Positions 1 to 8,503 of a stretch of 64,000 nt of DNA are shown piece after piece. Source of the stretch: Paenarthrobacter sp. PH39-S1. Lineage in GTDB: Bacteria; Actinomycetota; Actinomycetes; Actinomycetales; Micrococcaceae. The position numbers were made by a program, and so were the translations under genes. Below the pieces are notes generated by a model. The model was given only the letters and a program-made list of their open reading frames with translations. It had not been told where the DNA came from and searched no databases. Position 1 is the stretch's first letter; each line of letters opens with the position of its first letter. The stretch spans positions 1 to 64,000 of the forward strand of contig NZ_JASISR010000023.1 in assembly GCF_030063245.1 (NCBI RefSeq), written 5' to 3'.

Positions 1-205
1 CTAAATTCGAAACCAGCCAAAAAAGCCACCCACCACCACAAACACGGCAGCAGGCAACAGTCTCAACCAATAAATAAATACCGGTATCAACAAAACTTGG
101 CACACTATTGAGTTCTCAAACAACAGATACATACGAATACTTCAGGTTCCAAATTGATACAATCAATTTATAAGTAGAACCGTATTTCACCGCTGCAATA
201 TCTAA
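1..205 (-). promoter_or_regulatory. rRNA operon leader (5' transcribed region)
   Basis: On the minus strand this AT-richer stretch carries the motif TTTGAGAACTCAATAGTG (within 97-126), followed by TGCCAAG. I recognise this as the conserved leader upstream of 16S rRNA genes in Micrococcales, probably linked to antitermination or processing. The motif reads leftward, so the 16S gene should start beyond base 1. No mature rRNA sequence is inside the window. The assignment rests on recall of the motif, not on an alignment. Confidence 0.8.
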
Positions 206-235
206 AGCGTATTTCATTGTCTTTTCCCTTGTCAA
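206..235 (-). promoter_or_regulatory. Probable rRNA operon promoter
   Basis: The minus strand has TTGACA at 235-230 and TACGCT at 211-206, separated by 18 bases. This is a near-consensus vegetative promoter placed about 80 bases before the conserved leader motif. rRNA operons often have several promoters, and an AT-rich segment at 140-180 could hold another. From about 241 to 510 I see no gene and no clear terminator. Confidence 0.65.
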
Positions 236-510
236 ATCCGCTTATTCAATCGCATTCGACCCAGGCTTCTCAAACTCACGTCATGAATTGAAGCGCATCC
301 GGCCTCTGCTCAGAGAGCACGCACGGAATCGCAACTAATTTTTTTGGGGGTTTGGTCTCCGCTCCAGCGAGTGAACCGGTCATCTTTCAAACGGTTGACT
401 GCGCTCCTCAGCGGGCGACTTAGAAGACATTACACGCACTGTAGGGAACGCGCAAATCAGCCATGTCAGCGTCCCGGACCACCTGACCGTCGCCGGCGTC
501 GCCGCAGCCG

Positions 511-570
511 GCGTCGTCAGGGCGTCATCGTCGTCGTCAGGGCGTCATCGTCGTCGTCGTCAGGGCGTGC
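511..570. repeat. 20-bp tandem repeat over the tyrS stop codon
   Basis: On the minus strand the last codons of tyrS (ACG CCC TGA) are followed by CGACGACGACGATG and then ACGCCCTGA again, three times in all, with spacers of slightly different length. Each copy carries the stop codon. The later copies have an ATG in front, giving the trivial reading M-T-P-stop. It looks like slipped-strand duplication of the gene terminus. Confidence 0.85.
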
Positions 571-1873
571 GGACCTGGACCATCGCCAGGTTCCGCTTCC
601 CGCGCCGCAGCAGCAGGTAGCTGCCATGCAGCAGTTCCGTCTCGGCAATCACCGCGTCCGGGTCCGTGATTTTGGTGTTGTTCACGTAGGCGCCGCCTTC
701 GGACACTATCCGCCGGGCCGCGGAATTGCTGGCGGACAGCCCCGAAGCCACCAGCAGATTAATGATGCCCAGCCCTTCCCCGTTCACGGAGCCGCGCGGC
801 AGTTCTTTCGTGGCCGCCGCAAGGGTGGCCGCATCCAAGCCGGCAAGTTCCCCTTGCCCAAAGAGCGCGGCCGACGCCGCAATGACCTTTTCGGTCGCCT
901 CGGTCCCATGCACCAAGGAGGTGACGTCGTAGGCCAGCTTCCGCTGGGCCTCCCGAAGGTGCGGGCGCTCGGCAACTGCGCCGGCGAGTTCATCGATCTC
1001 ATTCCTGTCCAGGAAGGTAAAGACCTTCAGCCGCGCCACGACGTCGGCGTCGGCCGTGTTCAGCCAGAACTGGTACATCTCGTAGGGGCTGCACATACCG
1101 GCGTCGAGCCAGATGGCGTTGCCCTCACTCTTGCCGAACTTCGTGCCGTCGGAATTGGTGATCAGCGGTGTACCGATGGCGTGGGCGCCCTTGCCCTCCA
1201 CCTTGCGGATCAGGTCCGTCCCGCTGGTCAGGTTGCCCCACTGGTCCGAGCCGCCCTGCTGCAGAACGCAACCGTAACTGCGGTAGAGCTCCAGGAAATC
1301 CAAGCCCTGCAGGATCTGGTAGCTGAATTCGGCGTAGCTGATGCCCTCGTCTGAGTTGAGCCGCGAGGCCACGATGTCTTTTTTGATCATGGTGCCCACG
1401 CGGTAGTACTTACCGATGTCGCGCAGGAAATCGATCGCGCTCAGCGGCGCCGTCCAGTCCAGGTTGTTCACCATTCTGGCGGGGTTATCTCCCTCGAAGC
1501 TGAGGAAGCGCTGCACCTGCGCTTGCAGGGAGCCGACCCATTCGGCCACCGTCTCCTTGGTGTTCATGGTCCGTTCCGCCGTCGGCCGCGGGTCCCCCAC
1601 GAGTCCGGTGGACCCCCCCACCAGTCCCAGCGGCCTGTGTCCGGCCAGCTGCAGCCGACGCATGGTGAGCAGCTGCACCAAGTTGCCCAGATGGAGGCTG
1701 GGGGCGGTCGGGTCGAAGCCGCAGTAATACGTGATCGGATCGCCGGCGAGCAGCGTCTCCAGCTCTGCCTCGTCTGTGGAGACCTGAACCAGGCCGCGCC
1801 ACTTGAGCTCCTGCCAAATGTTGGCAAAAGTGGGATCGTTGCGCTGGGCTGCGGTTGCTGTTTGTTCTGACAC
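560..1873 (-). CDS. tyrS: Tyrosine--tRNA ligase
   Basis: Cytoplasmic class I aminoacyl-tRNA synthetase that charges tRNA-Tyr with tyrosine using ATP. The 437-residue length is normal. The Rossmann-fold catalytic domain shows the HIGH-type motif as HLGN at 61-64 and the KMSKS-type loop as KFGKS at 245-249. The residues after about 370 form the S4-like RNA-binding domain (SARRIVSEGG...). The ATG at 1873 gives the expected N-terminus. The gene points towards the rRNA operon, a common arrangement in Arthrobacter-like genomes. The stop codon lies inside a small tandem repeat. Confidence 0.97.
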   Translation of the reverse strand: MSEQTATAAQRNDPTFANIWQELKWRGLVQVSTDEAELETLLAGDPITYYCGFDPTAPSLHLGNLVQLLTMRRLQLAGHRPLGLVGGSTGLVGDPRPTAERTMNTKETVAEWVGSLQAQVQRFLSFEGDNPARMVNNLDWTAPLSAIDFLRDIGKYYRVGTMIKKDIVASRLNSDEGISYAEFSYQILQGLDFLELYRSYGCVLQQGGSDQWGNLTSGTDLIRKVEGKGAHAIGTPLITNSDGTKFGKSEGNAIWLDAGMCSPYEMYQFWLNTADADVVARLKVFTFLDRNEIDELAGAVAERPHLREAQRKLAYDVTSLVHGTEATEKVIAASAALFGQGELAGLDAATLAAATKELPRGSVNGEGLGIINLLVASGLSASNSAARRIVSEGGAYVNNTKITDPDAVIAETELLHGSYLLLRRGKRNLAMVQVRTP

Positions 1874-1952
1874 AGTTCAAAATTACCAGCACGACGGCGG
1901 ATGCCGCGCCTATTGCCCGACGGCGGCGCGGAGGCGGTCGCCACTGACACCG

Positions 1953-2410
1953 CTATCGCCGGTTCCGGGACGGGGTGCCGAAGTAACGGCGCAGATGACG
2001 GGCGGTCAGAGTGTCTGCGTGAACCAGCAGGTCAGTTGGTGCGGTAAGACAATCCGGCCGCCATCGGTCCCGGGCACCGCGGCCGAGGTCGATATTGCAG
2101 TCAACGTGGGCCAGGACGGCCTGCTGATGCTCAATGGCCAGCTTGAGCCGCTGCCGCTCCGCGCCGGACAGAGTGGTCAATGGCTGGCCCAGGCTCAGGT
2201 AGCCGAGCCCGACGTCGGCCAGCCGGCTCAGGATCGCGTGCGCGGGCCGGATCCGGAAGACTCCCGGGCCTCGGTCCCCGGTCCTGCAGCCGGGCGCGGT
2301 GGTCGAGGCGCCGCCCGGTCAGCCGTTTGGGAATGTCCAAGGGAGACTTTCTTCAGATTGTTTCCCCGCGCACCGCGGACCTGAATGGCAGGGTGCCTGT
2401 CGGCCACGGG
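1953..2410 (-). pseudogene. Remnant of a UvrA-like ABC ATPase
   Basis: Two fragments of a UvrA-family ATPase survive. The first (about 2405-2310) reads HPAIQVRGARGNNLKKVS, the UvrA N-terminal strand. It continues as LDIPKRLT only after a one-base frameshift at about 2340. The second (about 2240-1953) reads [20 protein letters not shown], then [13 protein letters not shown], which matches the UvrA signature region, and then [18 protein letters not shown] and [12 protein letters not shown], which match the C-terminal end. Walker A, the zinc modules and Walker B (the VLDEPTTGLH region) are deleted. The likely parent is a UvrA paralogue of about 750-850 residues rather than the housekeeping uvrA. 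It cannot encode a working ATPase. Confidence 0.75.
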
Positions 2411-2468
2411 AGGCTGACGAGCGATCTGTTCGGACGGCACGTCAGAACTCCGGACAGACCGGCAGCAG

Positions 2469-4709
2469 TTAGCCCTCAATCCCGGCCGGAAGCTCCGACG
2501 ACGTGATCAACCGCAGCCGCTGGGTGGGACGGGTCATCGAGACGTAAAGGTCGCCGACCCTGCCTGCATTGCCGGCAAGCAGCGCCGCGGGCTCAACGAT
2601 CACGACGCCGTCGAACTCCAGCCCCTTGGCCTCATGCGGGTCCATCACCACGATGTCCTGCTCAATGGAACCGGCGCCGTGCCCGATCCGGCGCCCGTAG
2701 ACGGCCCTGAGCGCCTCCGCTGTTGCTTTCACCTGGCTGCGCGGCGTGATGACGGCCAGCAGCCCGCCGTCGATCGCCGCCATTTCCGCCGGCAGCACCT
2801 CCACCAGCGTGTCCAGCACCTTACCGGCCGGGACACGGTCGATCACCGGATCCCAGAGCCCCTCCCGCACGGCCTTGGGTGCGGAGACCTGCTGGCCGGC
2901 CGCGTTGGCCATCCGCACAGCGGCTTCGGCGATCTGCAGCGGCGTCCGGTAGTTCACCGTGAGCTCCTCCAACTGCCAGCGGTCCCCCATAAACGGCGCG
3001 AGAGCCTGCTGCCAGGAACCGGCGCCGGAGGCGGAACTGGTCTGCGCGATGTCACCGACAATGGTGAAGGATTTGACCGGGCAGCGGCGCACCAACAGCC
3101 GCCACTGCATGGCCGACAGCTCCTGCGCCTCATCGACCACGATATGGCCGAACGCCCAGGTCCGGTCCGTCAGTGCCCGTTCCGCCGGAGTCAGCCGGCT
3201 GTCCTGGACCGCGTTATGGTCCGCCAGATCCTCCGCCGTGAGGATGCCGTCCACGCCCGAATCCGCCATGGCCTGGGTCATGTTGTCGATGGCACGCTCG
3301 GCATTGGCGATGTCCCGGCGCCGCTCGGCCTCCTTGGCCCACTGGTGACGACCGCCGGTGGCATCCTGCTCGCCGAGCAGCTCGGCTGCCTCATCCAGCA
3401 GGGGAACGTCCGCCTCGGTCCAGAGCGCGTCGGCCCCGCGCAGGAGCGCGTCACGCTCCTGGACGCTGAGCATCGGCGCCGCTGCGTCCAGGATGGCCGG
3501 CTTACTGAACAGCTCGGCCACCAGCTTCTGCGGCGTCATCGGCATCCAGGCCAGGTTCAGCGCGATGCGCACGTCCCGGGCCTGCCGGACATCCTCCGCG
3601 AGATATGCCCGGTCCGCGGTATTGCCGAACCCGGAGGATTCAATGTGCTCGGTCAGCTGTTCGGTCAGCTCGCGCAGCAGAATCCGCACGAAAGTCAGTC
3701 GGGCTTCGTTGTGCGGCTTCCCGGTGGCCCGGGCCTTGTCCCTGGCGCGCCGGACCTGTCGCTGCGTCAGCAGCAGCGTAGTACCTTCGACGTCGAGCTT
3801 GCGGTCTTCGGCTGGAATTCGCTGCCGGTTCGCCACGGCATTGCGGATCACCTCCGCCATCAGGATGCGGCCCTTGATCTCCGCGGCTTCGGGGTCTTCC
3901 ACGGCGGTGGCCGCGATGCCGGGCATCAGCCGCCCGACACTGGCCATGACGACGCCCGTTTCGCCCAGGGACGGCAGGACGCGCTCGATGTATTTCATGA
4001 ACGACGACGACGGTCCCACCAGCAGGACGCCAGCGGACTTGAGCCGGTCCCGGTGCGTGTAGAGCAAATAGGCGGCGCGGTGCAGCGCAACCGCTGTCTT
4101 CCCCGTGCCCGGGCCGCCCTGCACCACGAGGGCGCCGGAAAGCGGAGCGCGGATAATCCTGTCCTGCTCGACCTGGATAGTGCCGACTATGTCCGACATC
4201 CGCCCGGTCCGCTTGGAATTGAGCGCCGCCAGCAGCGCACCCTCCCCCTGCAGCGAGGCGCCCTCATGAAGCATTTCCTGATCCAACACATCGTCTTCGA
4301 TGGCCTTGACATTGCGGCCGTTCAGGATCAGGTGCCGACGTCGGCGCACCCCCTGGCGCTCAAAGGCGGTGGCCTGGTAAAAGGTGCCGGCCTCGGGCGC
4401 CCGCCAGTCCACCATCAGTTGGCGGAGATCGTCGGTGGACAGGCCGATGCGGCCGATGTACCGCGTTTCCCCGGAGTCCAGATCCAGCCGGCCGAATGCG
4501 AGCTTGTCATCCACGGCATTCAGCTGCGCCAGGCGGTTCTCATAGAGCGAAGCAAAGGCGTCCCGCTCCGAGCGCATCTGGTGCGTTCCCATGGCCGTGG
4601 TACGCCGGACCTGCTCCAGCTGTTGTAGTTTCTCCTGTCGGAGCTCATCCAAGCGGGCGTAAAGCCCCGCTACGTACTCCCGCTCATGGGCGAGTTCAGC
4701 ATCAAGCAT
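2469..4709 (-). CDS. helD: HelD-family UvrD-like helicase (RNA polymerase recycling ATPase)
   Basis: Superfamily 1 ATPase of the HelD type. These proteins enter stalled or idle RNA polymerase and release nucleic acid; some actinobacterial members protect against rifampicin. From the ATG at 4709 (MLDAELAHER..., preceded by AAAGGGA) the protein has 746 residues. An N-terminal coiled coil spans about 1-70, then come DWRAP (about 101) and Walker A GGPGTGKT (198-205), then VVDEAQELS and, near the C-terminus, EAKGLEFDGVVIVEP. A longer reading from 4784 is possible but less likely. I cannot assign the HelD subclass (HelR or other), and I saw no clear rifampicin-associated element upstream. Confidence 0.88.
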   Translation of the reverse strand: MLDAELAHEREYVAGLYARLDELRQEKLQQLEQVRRTTAMGTHQMRSERDAFASLYENRLAQLNAVDDKLAFGRLDLDSGETRYIGRIGLSTDDLRQLMVDWRAPEAGTFYQATAFERQGVRRRRHLILNGRNVKAIEDDVLDQEMLHEGASLQGEGALLAALNSKRTGRMSDIVGTIQVEQDRIIRAPLSGALVVQGGPGTGKTAVALHRAAYLLYTHRDRLKSAGVLLVGPSSSFMKYIERVLPSLGETGVVMASVGRLMPGIAATAVEDPEAAEIKGRILMAEVIRNAVANRQRIPAEDRKLDVEGTTLLLTQRQVRRARDKARATGKPHNEARLTFVRILLRELTEQLTEHIESSGFGNTADRAYLAEDVRQARDVRIALNLAWMPMTPQKLVAELFSKPAILDAAAPMLSVQERDALLRGADALWTEADVPLLDEAAELLGEQDATGGRHQWAKEAERRRDIANAERAIDNMTQAMADSGVDGILTAEDLADHNAVQDSRLTPAERALTDRTWAFGHIVVDEAQELSAMQWRLLVRRCPVKSFTIVGDIAQTSSASGAGSWQQALAPFMGDRWQLEELTVNYRTPLQIAEAAVRMANAAGQQVSAPKAVREGLWDPVIDRVPAGKVLDTLVEVLPAEMAAIDGGLLAVITPRSQVKATAEALRAVYGRRIGHGAGSIEQDIVVMDPHEAKGLEFDGVVIVEPAALLAGNAGRVGDLYVSMTRPTQRLRLITSSELPAGIEG

Positions 4710-4859
4710 TGCGGCGATCCCTTTCGCAAAAGGCAGACCGTCCATTCTACCGGTATTTCCCTGAACGCATATGAAGCACGTCATAGAACCGGTTGCCGGA
4801 TCATATTGGACGTGACGCGGACGCTGAACAGCGGATAGCCGCTGCTGGCTGCGGCCTCC

Positions 4860-5456
4860 TTAGAGGCGCATCAGCGAGCGCACCCGGTGACCGGCCAACG
4901 CCGCGCGGCCGCGTAGTTCACCGAGTTCAAGCACGACGCCGAAACCGGCCACGTGCACGTTCGCCCGCTCAAAGAGCCGAGCCGCCGCGGAAAGGGTTCC
5001 GCCGGTGGCCAGCACGTCGTCCAGGATCAGCACCCGGCTGCCCGCAGGGACGTCCCCTTTATGGAGTTCCAATGCAGCGCGGCCGTACTCCAGGGAATAG
5101 TCCTCACGGTAGACCTCGCGAGGCAGCTTGCCGGCCTTGCGCACCGTGATCACGCCGGTCCCGGTGGCATAGGCGGCCGCGGCCGCGAGCAGGAACCCGC
5201 GGGCCTCAATCCCGGCGACGGCGTCGAACCGGCCGGCGAAGGGTTCAACCAGAGCGCCGACCACCGCATGCAGCGCCAGTCCGTCGGCGAAGACCGGGGT
5301 CAGATCCTTGAAGGAAATCCCCCGCTCCGGATAATCCGGAACCGTCTTGGTCAGCCGGGAGATGATCGCTTCCACGCTTTCGCGGGGTGGTGTCGAGCGC
5401 GGGGCGATGCCCGGAGTTGCTCGCGGGGCGGGGAAATCGGAAGCAGCAGAAGTCAC
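4860..5456 (-). CDS. apt: Adenine phosphoribosyltransferase
   Basis: Purine salvage enzyme of the cytoplasm: adenine plus PRPP gives AMP plus pyrophosphate. It has 198 residues. The PRPP-binding signature VLILDDVLATGGT is at 142-154, and the type I phosphoribosyltransferase core begins at about residue 28. The first 27 residues (Ala/Pro-rich) are an extension beyond the usual 170-180 residues, so translation could start further in. It lies between helD and the HNH endonuclease gene, all on the minus strand but with separate spacing. Confidence 0.94.
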   Translation of the reverse strand: MTSAASDFPAPRATPGIAPRSTPPRESVEAIISRLTKTVPDYPERGISFKDLTPVFADGLALHAVVGALVEPFAGRFDAVAGIEARGFLLAAAAAYATGTGVITVRKAGKLPREVYREDYSLEYGRAALELHKGDVPAGSRVLILDDVLATGGTLSAAARLFERANVHVAGFGVVLELGELRGRAALAGHRVRSLMRL

Positions 5457-5510
5457 GTCTCCACGGTACCCGCATCACCGGTAACCTCGGTCATGGGTGC
5501 CGCCGAGCGC

Positions 5511-7121
5511 TCAGTGCTGATCAGACGGGCGGTACGGTCCAGCACGTCGTACACGAAACATCCTTTTTCGCCGTTCCAACAGGAGACGCCCTAGCTCCGA
5601 ACGATCCGTCCCGGGGAGCGCTGGGGCGGTGGAGGTGTAGATATTGCCGAGGGGTGTGCTGGTTTGCACGGTGTGCCGGGTGCCGCGAGGGGATCCGTGG
5701 GATGCGGCTCTCGGTTTTGTTTTCCTGGCTCCTGATGGTGGCTCGGGGCGGGGTGTGGAGGACCAGCCGGGCGTTTCTTTCCGAAGATTGCAGTGTTGAC
5801 ACAATCCCTGTCCGTTAAGTCCGCTGGTCTGACCTCCGCCCTCGCCTTTGTGTCTATCCCGGTACGGGATGACGTGATCTATGTGTCTGATGGGTGCATC
5901 GCACCAAGGGGTCCGGCAGGTCTGATCCCTGGCGATGATGAATCTTCGTAGTCCGGGTGGGAAGAGCCTGCCTTTGGAGTCCATCCCGACGGGTTGCCCG
6001 GTGCCGGGAGCGGTGTAGAGCCGGCGGATCCAGACCCGGAACGCCGGATCTCCCATCGCCGTGGCGATACCGGCACCAGTACCAGCACCAGCACCAGCGC
6101 TTGGCCCCGTCCCGGGGTTCGCCGTGGCGGCGTGTGCCCCGGTTTCCCCGTGCCGGATGAGGTTTCGGGCCCATTGTGCGGGGACCGTTCCATAGCCGGT
6201 GAGGTGGGCCGGTTCGCTGTCTCCTTGGAGCAGGGTGCGGTCAGTCATGACGAGCTGGATCTCCACCCCCGTGATTCCGCCGGGGGTGCCGGTGATGTGC
6301 TGGACGAGGGTGTCGGCCATGATTTGTCCCCTGCCGCGGTGGTCGCCGGCGGCGCGGAGGGAATCGGCTTCCCGGGACAGGGCGGCGTAGGCGGAGACGC
6401 CTTGGGCGACGGGGAGGAGGGCGGTGAGGTTGACCATGGTGTCCGGGGCCGGCCGGCAACTGACGTGCCGGTCTAGCTCGGCTTTCGCGTTCCGGGCCAT
6501 GGCGGAGTGCGGATCAAGCCGGTACGCGACCCGTTTGGTTGCTGCGCTGATCTGTCCGTCACCCATGCCGTCCATCGCACCCGTGTCGGGGGCGAGTTCG
6601 GTGTCCACGGCACGGCGGTCATCGAGGCTGAGGAATGCGGTCTCCTGCACCATGAGTGTGGCCCGGTACTCGTTCAATTTTCCGGTGGCCAAGGCGGTGA
6701 GGGTGTGCGGCATCTCCGCCACGAGTACCTTCGCTATTCCCAGGAGCTGATTCCCCTTGTGCGGGGACTGGCGGCGGGCCAAGGCTATCTGGTCCCCGAT
6801 ATTCTTCCCCAGTTTCTCCGCAGCGATCCCGGCGTTTTCCTGGGCCCGGCGCTGGGAGGCATCAAACGCCGCCGCGTCCCGGGCCTGCGAGGCGCAGAGA
6901 GCTGATTTCAGTTCTTCTTTCGCCCGCAGCAGCCCGATCCGTTCCGCGTCATCAGAGTCCTCCGGATTGATTCCAGCCAAAGTGGTGATCCAGCCCCGGA
7001 TCACCGCCTCATTCACCCGGAGGGCGTTATCATCCGTAGCGGCTGCGGTCGAGGCGGATGGGACCGGCGAAGCGTGATTCGTTTCGCTGCTTCTGTCACC
7101 TGTTCCACCATCATCGAACAT
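5511..7121 (-). CDS. DUF222 / HNH endonuclease family protein (13E12-like)
   Basis: A 536-residue protein with an N-terminal DUF222 region (about 20-330) and a C-terminal HNH nuclease module (about 400-455) showing [17 protein letters not shown] and LCQHCNLRK, with cysteine pairs and the HxDH core. These genes occur in many copies in Actinobacteria and resemble the mycobacterial 13E12 repeat family. Their role is unknown; DNA cleavage is inferred from the HNH motif. The ATG at 7121 fits best: an extended -10 TAGACT (7134-7129) ends 7 bases before it, which suggests a leaderless transcript. A LexA box covers the start codon. Confidence 0.85.
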   Translation of the reverse strand: MFDDGGTGDRSSETNHASPVPSASTAAATDDNALRVNEAVIRGWITTLAGINPEDSDDAERIGLLRAKEELKSALCASQARDAAAFDASQRRAQENAGIAAEKLGKNIGDQIALARRQSPHKGNQLLGIAKVLVAEMPHTLTALATGKLNEYRATLMVQETAFLSLDDRRAVDTELAPDTGAMDGMGDGQISAATKRVAYRLDPHSAMARNAKAELDRHVSCRPAPDTMVNLTALLPVAQGVSAYAALSREADSLRAAGDHRGRGQIMADTLVQHITGTPGGITGVEIQLVMTDRTLLQGDSEPAHLTGYGTVPAQWARNLIRHGETGAHAATANPGTGPSAGAGAGTGAGIATAMGDPAFRVWIRRLYTAPGTGQPVGMDSKGRLFPPGLRRFIIARDQTCRTPWCDAPIRHIDHVIPYRDRHKGEGGGQTSGLNGQGLCQHCNLRKETPGWSSTPRPEPPSGARKTKPRAASHGSPRGTRHTVQTSTPLGNIYTSTAPALPGTDRSELGRLLLERRKRMFRVRRAGPYRPSDQH

Positions 7122-7129
7122 GTGTTCTA
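7114..7129 (-). promoter_or_regulatory. LexA (SOS) box on the HNH gene start
   Basis: On the minus strand the 16 bases read TAGAACACATGTTCGA. This matches the mycobacterial-type SOS consensus TCGAAC-N4-GTTCGA at all but one fixed position. The box contains the ATG of the HNH endonuclease gene and abuts its -10 hexamer, so bound LexA should block both promoter and start. Confidence 0.8.
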
Positions 7130-7317
7130 GTCTAGCATGATAAACTAGAAAATAAATAATAAATTTTGAGTTGGAGGTGGCCTTTTGGCGGTGCTTGGTG
7201 ACGTTGGTCGGGGTCACCGCGCGGCAGCGGGTGGCCACAGCCGGCCACTGAACACCGAAAAATGTGGCCGGCCTTGAACGAGCACCGTATGGTCGGAAGT
7301 CGTTGGTCGAGCTGGGA

Positions 7318-7368
7318 GACCGTGCAACTAGGAAGACCGTGCAACTAGGAAGACCGTGCAACTAGGAA
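7318..7368. repeat. 17-bp tandem repeat (3 copies) at the mpg stop codon
   Basis: The unit GACCGTGCAACTAGGAA (plus strand) occurs three times without change. The third copy contains the stop codon of mpg (TAG at 7364-7362, minus strand), so the gene terminus has been copied twice downstream of itself. The remaining bases from 7122 to 7317 hold the promoter of the HNH gene and nothing else I recognise. Confidence 0.9.
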
Positions 7369-8009
7369 ACAGCGGGACGTTTTCGCACTACAGCGGGCTT
7401 GTAGCGGGAAACGGTCGGGTCTGCGGCAATCCAGTACCGCCACGGGTAACTGGCCGATCCCCCAGGTCCGCCCAATCCGACGCGTGGACCGGTGAGAATG
7501 TCATCCGGTGCCAGCGCCGAAGCCAGTTCCACGCTGAAATCCCCGCCCAGCGCCCAGGCCCCGTTGTGTTCCCTGCCCATGGCCAATGCCGTTGCCAGCC
7601 GGGCCGGGCCCTGCGCCAGCTCTTTGTCCCTGCGGGCAGCAGGTCGGCGGGCACGGGCAATGCCGATGCCTTCCACCACTTCCCCCGCCCGCAGCAGGCA
7701 ACCCGAGGATGTGCCCGCCGGGGAGCAGACGAGGTTGGCGCAGTAATGCATGCCGTAGGTGAAATAGACGTAAAAGTGTCCGGCCGGGCCGAACATAGTG
7801 GTGTTGCGCGGCGTTTTCCCGCGGTAGCTGTGCGAGCCGGGATCCGGCGCGGCGGAGTCGGCGGGTCCCATGTACGCCTCCACCTCTGTCAGGCGCACAG
7901 CTACCGTGCCATCGGCGCTGCGATGCCGGACGACGGCGCCGAGCAGGCGGGGCGCGACAACGACGGAGGGCTGCTGGAGCAGTTCCAGCAGATCGGATTC
8001 GGCAGCCAT
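7362..8009 (-). CDS. mpg: DNA-3-methyladenine glycosylase (AAG/MPG type)
   Basis: Monofunctional base-excision glycosylase that removes alkylated purines such as 3-methyladenine. It has 215 residues from the ATG at 8009 (MAAESDLLELL...). Family marks are RLTEVEAYMGPADSAAPD (catalytic Glu in the VEAY segment), SHSYRGKTPRN, MFGPAGHFYVYFTYGMHYC and the end segment PRVGLGG...YPWRYWIA. The reading upstream of 8009 is not like the family. It is one of three alkylation-repair proteins within 3.5 kb, but its orientation is opposite to alkA and ogt. Confidence 0.93.
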   Translation of the reverse strand: MAAESDLLELLQQPSVVVAPRLLGAVVRHRSADGTVAVRLTEVEAYMGPADSAAPDPGSHSYRGKTPRNTTMFGPAGHFYVYFTYGMHYCANLVCSPAGTSSGCLLRAGEVVEGIGIARARRPAARRDKELAQGPARLATALAMGREHNGAWALGGDFSVELASALAPDDILTGPRVGLGGPGGSASYPWRYWIAADPTVSRYKPAVVRKRPAVS

Positions 8010-8116
8010 GGCAAAACCGTAGCAGTCGCCTGCTCGACGGCACGATTCGAATCCGCCGGCCCATACCCGGGTAGGATGCCGACTATCCAAGGAAACATCA
8101 GCACAAGGGAGTCGCC

Positions 8117-8416
8117 ACGCCATTTGGTTATATCGGCTCAATGAGGACCAAGCCCGGGCGCCGGAATGAAGTCGTCGGCATTCTGCTCAACGGCACCGAC
8201 GGTTTACGCGCTGCAGGCTGCCAGGCATACGTCGTCGGGCTCTCCGATAGCGACGAGGACGTGATCTGGGTGAGCGAAGTGTGGGACACCAAGGAGCACC
8301 ACCACAATTCCCTGCAGCTGGCCGCAGCCAAGGCAGCTATTGGCAGGGCCATGCCGATGCTGACCGGTGAATTCACGTCCCAAGGGATGACTGTGGCCGG
8401 CGGCGTGGGCCTGTAA
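8117..8416 (+). CDS. Putative ABM-type quinol monooxygenase, apparent ACG start
   Basis: A small ferredoxin-like-fold protein of the antibiotic biosynthesis monooxygenase (ABM) family. Substrates of such proteins are varied and not predictable here. The body reads YVVGLSDSDEDVIWVSEVWD, then HHNSLQL and MPMLTGEFTS. Relatives begin M-P-Y-G-Y-I-G-S-M-R-T-K-P-G. Here the same segment is encoded from an ACG at 8117 (ACG CCA TTT GGT TAT ATC GGC TCA ATG), with a good ribosome site AAGGGAG 6 bases before it. The in-frame ATG at 8141 has no ribosome site and would cut off the first strand. Either ACG is used or the start codon has mutated. Confidence 0.7.
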   Translation, partial: TPFGYIGSMRTKPGRRNEVVGILLNGTDGLRAAGCQAYVVGLSDSDEDVIWVSEVWDTKEHHHNSLQLAAAKAAIGRAMPMLTGEFTSQGMTVAGGVGL

Positions 8417-8503
8417 CCACAGGAAGGCGCCCCGCAAAAGACGCACCATCGCCATGTCTGATTTCCGCTAGCAGACCCCGCTAATGCCTGCGAACATGGA
8501 GTC

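Noticed and set aside
344-1354. 336-residue open frame on the plus strand
   Set aside because: It is antisense to tyrS, is rich in Arg/His/Gly as expected for a shadow frame in GC-rich DNA, and shows no domain.
2634-4628. 664-residue open frame on the plus strand
   Set aside because: It is exactly antisense to helD; low-complexity Arg/His/Pro composition and no recognisable motif.
4785-4859. Rifampicin-associated element before helD
   Set aside because: I looked for the expected inverted repeat upstream of the gene and found only a short CCGG-N2-CCGG-like match, which is not convincing.
7122-7361. 80-residue N-terminal extension of the HNH protein
   Set aside because: The extension reads through AT-rich promoter sequence and the LexA box, and does not resemble DUF222 proteins.
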